DNA from: an uncultured Saprospiraceae bacterium
Lineage (GTDB): Bacteria; Bacteroidota; Bacteroidia; Chitinophagales; Saprospiraceae
DNA: 64,000 nucleotides
Direction: 5' to 3'
NCBI GenBank assembly: GCA_937924805.1
Contig: CALDTZ010000004.1
Location: 89,369 to 153,368 of the forward strand
Numbering within the stretch: the first letter of the stretch is position 1; the number at the start of each line of letters is the position of its first letter. Made by a program: the position numbers and the translations under genes. Positions 55,437-63,872 of this stretch are shown in pieces. Below the pieces are notes generated by a model that searched no databases, was not told where the DNA came from, and saw only the letters and a program-made list of their open reading frames with translations.

Positions 55437-55548
55437 CTCTATTATCCTCTAAATCAATTTAAAATATATTTAACACAGTTATATATAAATAATGTCTATG
55501 TATAATACATAAGTCGTTAGCAAATTGTTTTGTAATAAGGTGAATACT

Positions 55549-56394
55549 TTAATGATTCTTTTTGGACTGTACGAATTTCAATCCTAAGTCTAAACCATAG
55601 CGATAATCTTTCATAATCGTTTTTCCCGTATAAGTATAAGTACCGCTTAATAGTAGCTTAATGGGTGCTATTTGTTCAATTATTAAATCTTTAGGCGGTG
55701 ATTCAATAAAGGAAAGCGCGTCGTTGTATTTTTGATGGCATCGTTCAAAGACATCTTTGAGATTTTTATTTTCACTAAAATAAATACTCCCGAAATAATC
55801 TGACCAACTTTGAGTCGATTTGATATCCAATGGTGTGGTTCTTAATAATACAATATGTTTTACCCCTTTTTCATAGGCTTTTTTTACTGGAATTGGATCA
55901 CTCCAACCGCCGTCAAAATAAGCACTTCCTTGTAAGAAATGAGTTCCCTTAGTTACAAAAGGCATGGTACAAGAAGCGATTACAGCATCAATCCATGTGT
56001 CAATAGATGGATTGATATATTCAGGAATTCCAGATCTTTTATTCGTTACTATTATATTTATTTGATTTGAATCTACGCTTTTTAGTGCTTTTTTTATATT
56101 GAAAGGTACTTTCTTGTTTGCCACTTCTGCTATAAAATCAATATCCATATATCCTTGCTTTCCGAAGGTTCTTCGGTAATTAGCAAATTGTTCGTCTTTC
56201 GCTAAATGTCGGATTGCTTTGATACAGAATCGGTATTGGTTCGCTAAGAAATATGACATAGCTACGGATCCTCCAGAAACCCCATAAAATGTTTCAAATG
56301 GATTGTAATTTGTGGCAATAAAAGCGTCTAATACACCACTTGTAAATCCGGTTTTGAATCCACCTCCTTCGATAATAAGACATTGTTCATTCAA
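55549..56394 (-). CDS. Patatin-like phospholipase
   Basis: 281 residues with a TTG start (56394); no in-frame ATG precedes the first motif. Oxyanion-hole glycine-rich IIEGGGFKTG near residue 8, nucleophile Ser in GVSGGS near 39, catalytic Asp in DGGWSDPIP near 178. These are the patatin catalytic dyad elements. Members hydrolyse membrane phospholipids or lysophospholipids. Predicted cytoplasmic or membrane-associated (no signal peptide). It is unrelated in operon structure to the adjacent mlaEF, but both concern phospholipids. Confidence 0.87.
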   Translation of the reverse strand: MNEQCLIIEGGGFKTGFTSGVLDAFIATNYNPFETFYGVSGGSVAMSYFLANQYRFCIKAIRHLAKDEQFANYRRTFGKQGYMDIDFIAEVANKKVPFNIKKALKSVDSNQINIIVTNKRSGIPEYINPSIDTWIDAVIASCTMPFVTKGTHFLQGSAYFDGGWSDPIPVKKAYEKGVKHIVLLRTTPLDIKSTQSWSDYFGSIYFSENKNLKDVFERCHQKYNDALSFIESPPKDLIIEQIAPIKLLLSGTYTYTGKTIMKDYRYGLDLGLKFVQSKKNH

Positions 56395-56490
56395 GTCAAA
56401 AATACTTTTGAAAATTAATAATGAAGTGATTTATTGTAACTAAGAAAGAAACACCTAAATTGTATTGGGCAAGAAAACATTTGTTTAGGT

Positions 56491-56520
56491 AAAAAAAAAA
56501 GAGAGTAAAAAACTCTCTTT
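56491..56520 (-). terminator. intrinsic terminator after tRNA-Leu
   Basis: AAAGAGAGT pairs with ACTCTCTTT around a 5-nt loop; on the minus strand a run of ten T follows. Confidence 0.85.
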
Positions 56521-56522
56521 AG

Positions 56523-56606
56523 TGCCCAAGAAAGGAATCGAACCTTCACGCCCCGAAGGACACATGGCCCTCAACCATGCCTGTCTACCAGTTCCAGCAC
56601 TTGGGC
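56523..56606 (-). tRNA. tRNA-Leu (anticodon GAG)
   Basis: 84 nt on the minus strand with a complete cloverleaf: acceptor GCCCAAG pairs with CTTGGGC, a CATGG-CCATG anticodon stem holding the 7-base loop TTGAGGG (anticodon GAG), a long class II variable arm (GTGTCCTTCGGGGCG), and GGTTCGATTCC as the T arm. The 3' CCA is not encoded and must be added afterwards. It decodes CUC/CUU. It has its own -7 element and terminator. Confidence 0.95.
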
Positions 56607-56613
56607 AGGAACG

Positions 56614-56621
56614 CAAATGTA
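56614..56621 (-). promoter_or_regulatory. -7 element for tRNA-Leu
   Basis: TACATTTG on the minus strand, 7 bp upstream of the tRNA 5' end. The -33 TTG is not evident. Confidence 0.45.
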
Positions 56622-56640
56622 TTAAATTTTGTACAATTGT

Positions 56641-57222
56641 ATGATGAAAAATAAAAACCTATTGTTGATTGATAATTATGATTCATTTACTCATAATTTA
56701 TACCAATATTTTAAAAAATTGAACATTAAAGTTGATATCGTTAAAAATGATCAAGGTACTGATATTCAATTTTTGAAATATGATGGCATTGTTTTTTCTC
56801 CTGGTCCTGGACTACCAGCAGAAGCAGGAATGATGCCAGCTGTAATTAAAAATTATGTTTCTAAATTACCAATGTTAGGTGTTTGTCTTGGCTTTCAAGC
56901 CATATCCGAACATTTTGGAGCTGCTTTGACTCAAATGGAGCAAGTATACCATGGAATTTCTTCTCGACTCGTTGAAGTTGATTTTGAAGATGCTTTGTAT
57001 CAAAACATTCCAACGAAAATTAATGTAGGTAGATATCACTCGTGGGGTGTAAAGTTAGATAGCCTTCCTAAGATTTTGCGATCTACTGCTTTATCAAAAG
57101 ACAAATATGTAATGTCTTTTTCTCATAAAACATTTCCAGTTTATGGTATTCAATATCACCCAGAATCAATACTATCAAATCACGGTATGCAAATTCTTCA
57201 GAATTTTTGCAATACCCTTTAG
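56641..57222 (+). CDS. Anthranilate/aminodeoxychorismate synthase glutamine amidotransferase (TrpG/PabA)
   Basis: A TTG at 56629 extends the frame, but the ATG at 56641 gives a natural 193-residue protein starting MMKNKNLLLIDNYDSFTHNLY. Class I amidotransferase motifs: SPGPGLPAEAG, the nucleophile Cys in LGVCLGFQAISE, and IQYHPESILSNHG with the His-Glu pair. It provides ammonia to TrpE or PabB, neither of which is here, so it could act in tryptophan, folate or both pathways. It is convergent with the acyl-CoA ligase (4-nt overlap). Confidence 0.9.
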   Translation: MMKNKNLLLIDNYDSFTHNLYQYFKKLNIKVDIVKNDQGTDIQFLKYDGIVFSPGPGLPAEAGMMPAVIKNYVSKLPMLGVCLGFQAISEHFGAALTQMEQVYHGISSRLVEVDFEDALYQNIPTKINVGRYHSWGVKLDSLPKILRSTALSKDKYVMSFSHKTFPVYGIQYHPESILSNHGMQILQNFCNTL

Positions 57223-58886
57223 CTTAACTCTTCTTCACGAAGTTTTCGTCTCAGGATTTTACCAACGTTTGTTTTAGGTAAATCTTTTCTAAATTCAACG
57301 TTTTTTGGTACTTTGTAACCCGTTAGACTTTCTCTACAAAAAGCAACAAGCTCATCTTTTGTTAAACTATTATCACTTTTTACCACAAATATTTTAACTG
57401 CTTCTCCTGTTTTTTCACTAGGAATACCAATGGCAGCGACTTCTAAAACTTTTGGATGACTCGTAACAACTTCTTCAATTTCATTTGGATATACATTAAA
57501 TCCAGAAACTAAGATCATATCTTTTTTTCGATCAACGATTTTAAAATATCCATCCTCCATCATTAACCCAATATCTCCTGTGCATAACCACCCATCGACA
57601 ATTGTTTCTGCGGTAGCTTCCGGTTGATTGTAATAACCGAGCATTACTTGAGGTCCTTTTGCTTGGATTTCACCAATTTCATTAACGCCTGCAATACTTT
57701 TATCTTCTTTCATTATTCTGACATCGGTAGAAGGAATTGGCATTCCTATAGAACCCTTTCGTGCATTTCCATCAAATGGGTTTGCAGAAATTACTGGACT
57801 CGCTTCTGTCATACCATATCCTTCGACAAGTTTTACATTTGTCAAATCTTCCCAAGCTTGTGCAACTGAAGTTTGAACAGCAGTTCCACCGCCCATTGCA
57901 GCCTTCAAGTGACTAAAATCTAATTTTTTGAAATCTTCATTATTAAGTAAAGCATTAAACAACGTATTTACACCTGTCATCATCGTAATATCATTCTTTT
58001 TAAATTCCTTAACAAGTGATTTTAGATCACGAGGATTCGTAACAAGGACGGATAAAGAGCCAAAACTCATCATGGCAAGGCAATTTACTGAAAAAGCAAA
58101 AATATGATACAAGGGCAAAGGACAAAGAGCAATTTCTTTAGATTCTTCAAAACTGTTGTTCATCCAAGCTTTCATTTGTAGCATATTGCTAACTAAATTA
58201 TGATTTGTTAGCATTGCTCCTTTCGAAACACCAGTGGTTCCCCCAGTATATTGATGGACAATTACTCTATCTGATGAATCTTCAAAGGGTGTAAGTTTAA
58301 ACTTTTTACCTTCTGAGAGTGCATTTTTAAACGTGACCGTATTGTTTAATGAAAATGCGGGCACTCCTTTTTTTATTGTTTTAACAACGAAATTGATCAA
58401 CCTTCCTTTGATTGCACCTAACATTTCTCCGATTGAAGTTGTAATGACAATCGAAATGTTTGTTTCGCCAATAATTTTTTCAAGATTATGAGCAAAGTTT
58501 TCTGCGATAACAATCGCTTTTACATGACTATCATTAAATTGATGGTGCATTTCTCTTGCTGTATAAAGCGGATTCGTATTTACGATTACAAGACCAGCTT
58601 TTAGTGCACCAAACAAAGCAATCGGATATTGGAGTAAATTAGGCATCATTAACGCAATTTTATCCCCTTGTCTTAATCCTCTACTTAATAAGTAAGCACC
58701 AAATTGATCTGAAAGTTGATCTACTTGCTTATATGTAAGGCGCTTCCCAAAACATTCAAATGCAGGGTTATCCTTGTATTTTTTTAAACACTCATCTATA
58801 AATTGAAGTAAATTGGTATACTTACCTTCTTCAATATGCACTGGAATTCCATTCGGATAATTTTGTAACCAAGGTTTATTTTGCAT
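57219..58886 (-). CDS. fadD: Long-chain fatty acid--CoA ligase
   Basis: 555 residues of the ANL superfamily. P-loop YTGGTTGVSKGAML near residue 218, the A5 motif VEGYGMTEASPVIS near 355, and the C-terminal hinge and lysine region (DRKKDMILVSGFNVYPNEIEEV; GKILRRKLREEEL). The FACS-type linker is present. It activates long-chain fatty acids for beta-oxidation or lipid synthesis. It is probably transcribed alone; the opposite-strand gene is convergent. The symbol fadD is used by similarity. Confidence 0.94.
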   Translation of the reverse strand: MQNKPWLQNYPNGIPVHIEEGKYTNLLQFIDECLKKYKDNPAFECFGKRLTYKQVDQLSDQFGAYLLSRGLRQGDKIALMMPNLLQYPIALFGALKAGLVIVNTNPLYTAREMHHQFNDSHVKAIVIAENFAHNLEKIIGETNISIVITTSIGEMLGAIKGRLINFVVKTIKKGVPAFSLNNTVTFKNALSEGKKFKLTPFEDSSDRVIVHQYTGGTTGVSKGAMLTNHNLVSNMLQMKAWMNNSFEESKEIALCPLPLYHIFAFSVNCLAMMSFGSLSVLVTNPRDLKSLVKEFKKNDITMMTGVNTLFNALLNNEDFKKLDFSHLKAAMGGGTAVQTSVAQAWEDLTNVKLVEGYGMTEASPVISANPFDGNARKGSIGMPIPSTDVRIMKEDKSIAGVNEIGEIQAKGPQVMLGYYNQPEATAETIVDGWLCTGDIGLMMEDGYFKIVDRKKDMILVSGFNVYPNEIEEVVTSHPKVLEVAAIGIPSEKTGEAVKIFVVKSDNSLTKDELVAFCRESLTGYKVPKNVEFRKDLPKTNVGKILRRKLREEELS

Positions 58887-58977
58887 CTGTTTATTTTAAA
58901 TTTCGCATAAGATATAAATTCATTTTTAATTATTCATAATGACTTTCCACCCAAGTTTAAGGATATCGACCGGACAC

Positions 58978-59007
58978 TTGTTTTATAAAAATAAAGTTGT
59001 AAATTTG
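58978..59007 (+). promoter_or_regulatory. Bacteroidota-type promoter for rpsA
   Basis: TTG (58978-58980), a 19-bp spacer, TAAATTTG (59000-59007). The strongest promoter match in the window. Confidence 0.8.
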
Positions 59008-59010
59008 CAC

Positions 59011-59070
59011 TCCTTTTTAAAAAGGAATATTTTTTAACCTCTTCGCGTAATGCGAATACAAACCTGTATT
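59011..59070 (+). promoter_or_regulatory. Structured leader of rpsA
   Basis: Three potential hairpins: a 16-base palindrome TCCTTTTTAAAAAGGA (59011-59026), TTCGC/GCGAA (59042-59046 with 59052-59056) and AATAC/GTATT (59055-59059 with 59066-59070); the last two share bases and cannot form together. The rpsA ATG follows at 59074. A role in S1 autoregulation is inferred only from the location. Confidence 0.4.
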
Positions 59071-59073
59071 ATT

Positions 59074-61386
59074 ATGGCAGACGATAATAATCCTGTAGAA
59101 AACGAAAAAGCTGAAGAAAAAGCAGCAGAAGTAGTTAATGAAACAGTAACAGAAGTTACAGAAACAGTTGTTGCAGAAGCAACAGAAACAGTAGAAGAAG
59201 TAAAGAAAAGTTTTCAAGATGAAGAACCAACACTTTACGATTCAACACCGCATGACGATTTCGATTGGTCAATAGGAAATAAACACAACCTTGCTTACTC
59301 AGAAACGGAAATTGATGCATACTTAAAAGAGTATCAACAATCACTAGGGTCACTTTCAGAAAATGAAGTAGTGAATGGTATCGTTACGTACATTGGTGGT
59401 GGTGATGTTCTTTTGGATTTAAATTATAAATCGGATGGTTTAGTTTCTCATTCAGAATTTAGAGACACACCAGACCTAGCTGTAGGAGATTCAGTTGAGG
59501 TTTACGTTGAAAATAAAGAAGATGTTAAAGGTCAGCTTATTCTTTCGAGAAGAAAAGCGAAACTTATTAACGCATGGAAAAACCTTGTTGATTCTTATGA
59601 AAATGGTACAATCATTACAGGTACAATTGTAAGTAAGACAAAGGGTGGTTTGATTGCAGATTGTGGAGGTTTAGAAACATTCTTACCAGGATCTCAAATT
59701 GATATCAAGCCAATTATAGATTATGATATCTATGTGAATAGAAAAATGGAATTCAAAGTAGTTAAAATTAATGAAGCTATTAAGAATGCAGTTGTTTCTC
59801 ACAAAGCGTTAATCGAAAGTGATTTAGCAGAGCAAAGAGAATCTATCATTGCAACACTAGAAAAAGGTCAAGTATTAGAAGGTGTTGTCAAAAACATCAC
59901 GGACTTTGGTGCATTTATGGATTTAGGTGGTGTCGATGGTTTATTATACATCACGGATATTTCATGGGGTAGAATCAATCACCCAAGTGAAATTTTGGAA
60001 TTAAATCAGAAACTTAATGTAGCTGTTTTAGATTTTGATGAAAATAAAAAGAGAATTTCTTTAGGTTTGAAACAATTACAACCGCATCCGTGGGATACAT
60101 TGGATCAAGAAATTAAAGAAGGATCTACGATAAAAGGTAAGATTGTAAATATTGAAGATTACGGAGCATTTTTAGAATTGACTCCAGGTGTTGAAGGATT
60201 GATTCACGTTTCTGAGGTTTCTTGGAGTAATCAGCCTGTTAATGCTAGAGAATATTTCACTTTAGGTAGTGAATTTGAAGCAAAAGTAGTAACCATAGAT
60301 AGAGAAGAAAGAAAAATGTCCCTATCTGTTAAACAATTACACCAAGATCCATGGTCAGAAATTTCTGACAAATTCCCTGTAGGGTCTAAGCATACTGGTG
60401 TAGTGAAAAACTTAACACCTTATGGTGTGTTTGTTGAATTAGAAGAAGGAATTGGAGGAATGGTTCACATTTCCGATTTGTCATGGACAAAACGTTTTTC
60501 TCACCCTTCTGAATTTACAGCAGTAGGAAAAGATATCGATATTCAAATTTTGGAAATTGATGCTGACGGTAGAAAATTATCACTAGGACACAAACAATTA
60601 GAAGAAAATCCATGGGATACTTTTGAAAATGTGTTCCCAGTAGGATCTTATCATGAAGCTACGATTGTAAAGAAAGATGATCGTGGAGCAATTGTTCAAT
60701 TACCTTACGGTTTGGAAGCTTTTGCACCATTGAAGCATATTAGAAAAGAAGATGGTAATAGCGCAAATGTTGAAGAAACATTAACGTTTAAAGTCATTGA
60801 ATTTAATAGAGATGATAAAAGAATTATTGTTTCTCACTTGAAGTACTTGGATGATATCAGAAGAGAAGCGGAAGGTGAAGTTCGAAAAGAAAAGACGAAA
60901 GAAAGAAAACAAACTAGATCTGCTATCAGTAAGACACAGTCAAATGTGGAAATGACGACCTTAGGAGATATGGATGTTTTTTCTCAGTTGAAGCAACAAT
61001 TGGCACCAACACCGCCACCTCTTAAAAAGGAAACTCCGAAAAAAGAAGAGGTTAAGGAAGAGGTTAAAGTGGAAGCTAAAAAAGAGGAGCCAAAAGCTAA
61101 GCCGGCTGCAACAAAGAAAGCAGCAGAAGGTAAACCAGATGATTTAAAAAAGATTGAAGGAGTCGGTCCAAAGATTGCTGAGCACTTGAATAATGGTGGA
61201 ATCACAACATTTCAAGAATTAGCGGATGCAAAGGTTGAAAGACTTCAAGAGATTTTAGATAATGCTGGTCCTAGATATAAAATGCACAATCCTGCAACTT
61301 GGTCTCAACAATCTGCATTAGCAGCAAAAGGAGATTGGGATACGTTGAAAGAGTTGCAAGATAGATTAGATGGAGGAAGAGAATAA
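59074..61386 (+). CDS. rpsA: 30S ribosomal protein S1 with C-terminal helix-hairpin-helix-like extension
   Basis: 770 residues from the ATG at 59074 (frame open from 59050). An acidic, Ala/Glu-rich N-terminal segment (residues 1-65) precedes six S1 domains at about 100-170, 185-265, 270-345, 360-430, 445-515 and 530-600 (for example GTIVSKTKGGLIADCGGLET; VVKNITDFGAFMDLGGVDG; VVKNLTPYGVFVELEEGIGG). S1 brings mRNA to the ribosome, essential in a phylum with weak Shine-Dalgarno sequences. After a Lys/Glu/Pro-rich linker the C-terminus carries DDLKKIEGVGPKIAEHLNNGG and ITTFQELADAKVERLQEIL, a helix-hairpin-helix-like module also seen on some ribosomal proteins (such as L21) in this phylum. Confidence 0.95.
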   Translation: MADDNNPVENEKAEEKAAEVVNETVTEVTETVVAEATETVEEVKKSFQDEEPTLYDSTPHDDFDWSIGNKHNLAYSETEIDAYLKEYQQSLGSLSENEVVNGIVTYIGGGDVLLDLNYKSDGLVSHSEFRDTPDLAVGDSVEVYVENKEDVKGQLILSRRKAKLINAWKNLVDSYENGTIITGTIVSKTKGGLIADCGGLETFLPGSQIDIKPIIDYDIYVNRKMEFKVVKINEAIKNAVVSHKALIESDLAEQRESIIATLEKGQVLEGVVKNITDFGAFMDLGGVDGLLYITDISWGRINHPSEILELNQKLNVAVLDFDENKKRISLGLKQLQPHPWDTLDQEIKEGSTIKGKIVNIEDYGAFLELTPGVEGLIHVSEVSWSNQPVNAREYFTLGSEFEAKVVTIDREERKMSLSVKQLHQDPWSEISDKFPVGSKHTGVVKNLTPYGVFVELEEGIGGMVHISDLSWTKRFSHPSEFTAVGKDIDIQILEIDADGRKLSLGHKQLEENPWDTFENVFPVGSYHEATIVKKDDRGAIVQLPYGLEAFAPLKHIRKEDGNSANVEETLTFKVIEFNRDDKRIIVSHLKYLDDIRREAEGEVRKEKTKERKQTRSAISKTQSNVEMTTLGDMDVFSQLKQQLAPTPPPLKKETPKKEEVKEEVKVEAKKEEPKAKPAATKKAAEGKPDDLKKIEGVGPKIAEHLNNGGITTFQELADAKVERLQEILDNAGPRYKMHNPATWSQQSALAAKGDWDTLKELQDRLDGGRE

Positions 61387-61408
61387 TTACTCTTTTTATT
61401 GATTAATT

Positions 61409-61446
61409 AAAAGCCTTGGATTTAAAAATTCAAGGCTTTTATTATT
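61409..61446 (+). terminator. intrinsic terminator after rpsA
   Basis: AAAAGCCTTG and its complement CAAGGCTTTT form a 10-bp stem; the T-rich tail continues (TTTTATTATTTT). Confidence 0.85.
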
Positions 61447-61521
61447 TTCTGGCATATGGTCTTTAATAATTAATGTACCTTTTGCTTTCAACTACTTTGA
61501 AAAAGTTTTGTTTAAAACATT

Positions 61522-63006
61522 ATGGCTTTAAAAAAAGAATATTCAATCATTGGGTCAGGCTTTTCTGGATTGGCAGCAGCTGCTGTTTTGGCCAAAAAAG
61601 GTGCTTCTGTAAAAGTATTTGAAAAGAACGAACAATTAGGTGGAAGAGCAAGACAATTCGAAGCAAATGGATTCACCTTTGATATGGGACCTAGTTGGTA
61701 TTGGATGCCCGAAGTGTTTGAAGATTTTTATCAAAAATTTGGACACACAGCTTCAGACTTTTATGATCTCGTTCAATTGAGTCCATCTTACCAAATTATT
61801 TATAAAGATTTTGATGCGGTAACCATTCCTTCCGAGATAGGTGATTTATATGAATTATTCGAATCCTATGAAAAAGGTAGTGCAGAAAAATTAAAATATT
61901 TTTTAGCTGAGGCTAAATATAAGTATGAGGTTGGAATGAATGAGTTTGTTTGGAAACCTAGTCTTTCAATCAAGGAATTCTTTGATTTTAGAATATTAAA
62001 AAGTGGATTGAAATTACAAATGTTTTCATCTGTATCAAAACAGATAAGATCCTTGTTTAGTAACCCCAAGCTTATTCAGCTTTTAGAATTTCCAGTTTTA
62101 TTTTTAGGCGAAAAGCCTCAAAATACGCCAGCTTTATATTCCCTTATGAATTATGCAGATTTGGTTTTAGGTACTTGGTACCCAATGGGTGGTATGCATA
62201 AGATTATTGAAGCTATGACTACTATATGTAAAGAACAAGGTGTAGAATTTTATACAAATACTTCAGTTAAAAAGATTTTATCAGAAAACAACAAGTGTAT
62301 AGGATTAGAAACAGAAAAGGGAGAAGTTCGGTCGGATTGTGTATTGTCTTCTGCAGATTATCACCATACTGATACACAATTACTAGAAAGTGACAAATCA
62401 AACTATTCTGAAAAATATTGGGATAAAAGAAAACTTGCACCTTCTTCTTTGTTGTTTTATGTAGGAGTTGATAAAAAGCTTCCCAATTTGAAACACCATA
62501 ATCTGTTTTTTATTGAAGATTTTGATAATCATGCGCACCAGATTTATACTGAGCCAGATTGGCCAGACAAACCATTATTTTATGTTTGTTGCCCGTCAAA
62601 AACGGATTCGAGTGTAGCACCTGAGGGAAAAGAGAATATGTTTATTTTGGTGCCTATAGCACCGGACTTAAAAGAAGATGAGTCAAAAAAACTTCATTAT
62701 TATAATGATATTCTTTCTAAGTTAGAAACGTTTTGCGGCACTTCCATAAAAGAACATATTTTATATAAAAAGGAATTTTCCGTAGCGGATTTTAAAAGTG
62801 AATACAATGCATTTAAAGGAAATGCTTATGGATTAGCGAATACACTTATGCAAACAGCCTTTTTAAAACCAAGAATTAGAAATAAAAAATTGAATAACTT
62901 ATTTTACACAGGACAACTAACCGTGCCAGGTCCTGGCGTACCACCATCTATAATTTCCGGTCAAATGGTTGGTGAATATGCGTGGATTAAAATGGGAGAA
63001 GAATGA
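61522..63006 (+). CDS. crtI: Phytoene desaturase (CrtI family)
   Basis: 494 residues, FAD-dependent. N-terminal dinucleotide-binding motif GSGFSGLAAAAVLAKKGASV, the family's GGRARQFEANGFTFDMGPSW signature, and near the C-terminus the PGPGVPPSIISGQMVG motif typical of carotenoid desaturases. It converts phytoene to lycopene-type products in the membrane. It overlaps crtB by 4 nt (ATGA). Homologs (CrtN/CrtO) cannot be separated from sequence alone, but the neighbour supports CrtI. Confidence 0.94.
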   Translation: MALKKEYSIIGSGFSGLAAAAVLAKKGASVKVFEKNEQLGGRARQFEANGFTFDMGPSWYWMPEVFEDFYQKFGHTASDFYDLVQLSPSYQIIYKDFDAVTIPSEIGDLYELFESYEKGSAEKLKYFLAEAKYKYEVGMNEFVWKPSLSIKEFFDFRILKSGLKLQMFSSVSKQIRSLFSNPKLIQLLEFPVLFLGEKPQNTPALYSLMNYADLVLGTWYPMGGMHKIIEAMTTICKEQGVEFYTNTSVKKILSENNKCIGLETEKGEVRSDCVLSSADYHHTDTQLLESDKSNYSEKYWDKRKLAPSSLLFYVGVDKKLPNLKHHNLFFIEDFDNHAHQIYTEPDWPDKPLFYVCCPSKTDSSVAPEGKENMFILVPIAPDLKEDESKKLHYYNDILSKLETFCGTSIKEHILYKKEFSVADFKSEYNAFKGNAYGLANTLMQTAFLKPRIRNKKLNNLFYTGQLTVPGPGVPPSIISGQMVGEYAWIKMGEE

Positions 63007-63839
63007 ATACATTATACGACAAGGTGAATTTAGAATGCGCTAAGTTGATAACGAAGAGGTATAGTACCTCATTCTCAATGGGGATTCGTGTATTTGAAAA
63101 AAAATTTAGAGCACCTATATCGGCGATATATAGTTTTGCAAGATATGCAGATGAAATTGTAGATACTTTTCATAATGCTGATAAGGAGCGCCTATTAACG
63201 GAGTTTGAAGAGGAAACATATAAATCAATTGATCAAAAACTTTCTTTAAATCCAGTGCTCCATGCTTTCCAGTTAATTGTAAATAAATATAACATTGATA
63301 AAGGATTGATTGAAGCCTTTTTGAAAAGTATGAAAATGGATTTGAATCCAATCGATTATGATTGGGATACATATAAAGAATATATCTACGGGTCGGCAGA
63401 AGTCATTGGATTAATGTGTTTAAAAGTTTTTTGTGAAGGAGAAAATGAAAAATACAATCGATTATCAGCAGAAGCCTCTTCATTGGGTTCTGCATTTCAA
63501 AAAATTAATTTCTTAAGAGACTTAAAATCAGATTTTTCAGAGCGTGGAAGAGTCTATTTTCCGAATGTAGTTTTTGACTCATTTGGTGAAGAACAAAAGC
63601 AAGAAATATTAGAAGATATAGAGTTGGATTTTAAGAATGGATTGTCAGGAATTAAAAAATTACCTCCTGGATGTAAATTTGGAGTGTATTTAGCCTATGT
63701 ATATTACATAAATCTATTTTCTAAAATAAAAAATGCATCTATTTTAAAGTTGAAAACTCAACGAATACGGGTGCGCAACAGAAGAAAAATTGTTTTGCTT
63801 GCTAAATCAGCAATAAAAATGAAATTAAATTTGATTTAA
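63003..63839 (+). CDS. crtB: Phytoene synthase (squalene/phytoene synthase family)
   Basis: 278 residues. First Asp-rich motif in SFARYADEIVDTF near residue 45, second region INFLRDLKSDFSERGRVYFP near 172, and STSFSMGIRVF at the start. It condenses two GGPP into phytoene. The ATGA overlap with crtI indicates one operon, the core of carotenoid formation. Neither crtY nor the GGPP synthase is in the window. Confidence 0.94.
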   Translation: MNTLYDKVNLECAKLITKRYSTSFSMGIRVFEKKFRAPISAIYSFARYADEIVDTFHNADKERLLTEFEEETYKSIDQKLSLNPVLHAFQLIVNKYNIDKGLIEAFLKSMKMDLNPIDYDWDTYKEYIYGSAEVIGLMCLKVFCEGENEKYNRLSAEASSLGSAFQKINFLRDLKSDFSERGRVYFPNVVFDSFGEEQKQEILEDIELDFKNGLSGIKKLPPGCKFGVYLAYVYYINLFSKIKNASILKLKTQRIRVRNRRKIVLLAKSAIKMKLNLI

Positions 63840-63844
63840 TAAGG

Positions 63845-63872
63845 TTTGGTAAAAATAGTTTGTATATATTTG
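63845..63872 (+). promoter_or_regulatory. Promoter near the window end
   Basis: TTTG (63845-63848), a 16-bp spacer, TATATTTG (63865-63872), followed by a non-coding leader. The spacer is shorter than usual but the -7 box is perfect. Confidence 0.5.

Noticed and set aside
56397..56404. TATTTTTG just before the patatin start as a promoter
   Set aside because: Only about 2 bp separate the -7 box from the TTG start, leaving no room for the transcript start; no -33 element.
59017..59353. Minus-strand ORFs opposite the rpsA start
   Set aside because: Phe/Cys/Leu-rich shadows antisense to the acidic S1 N-terminus.
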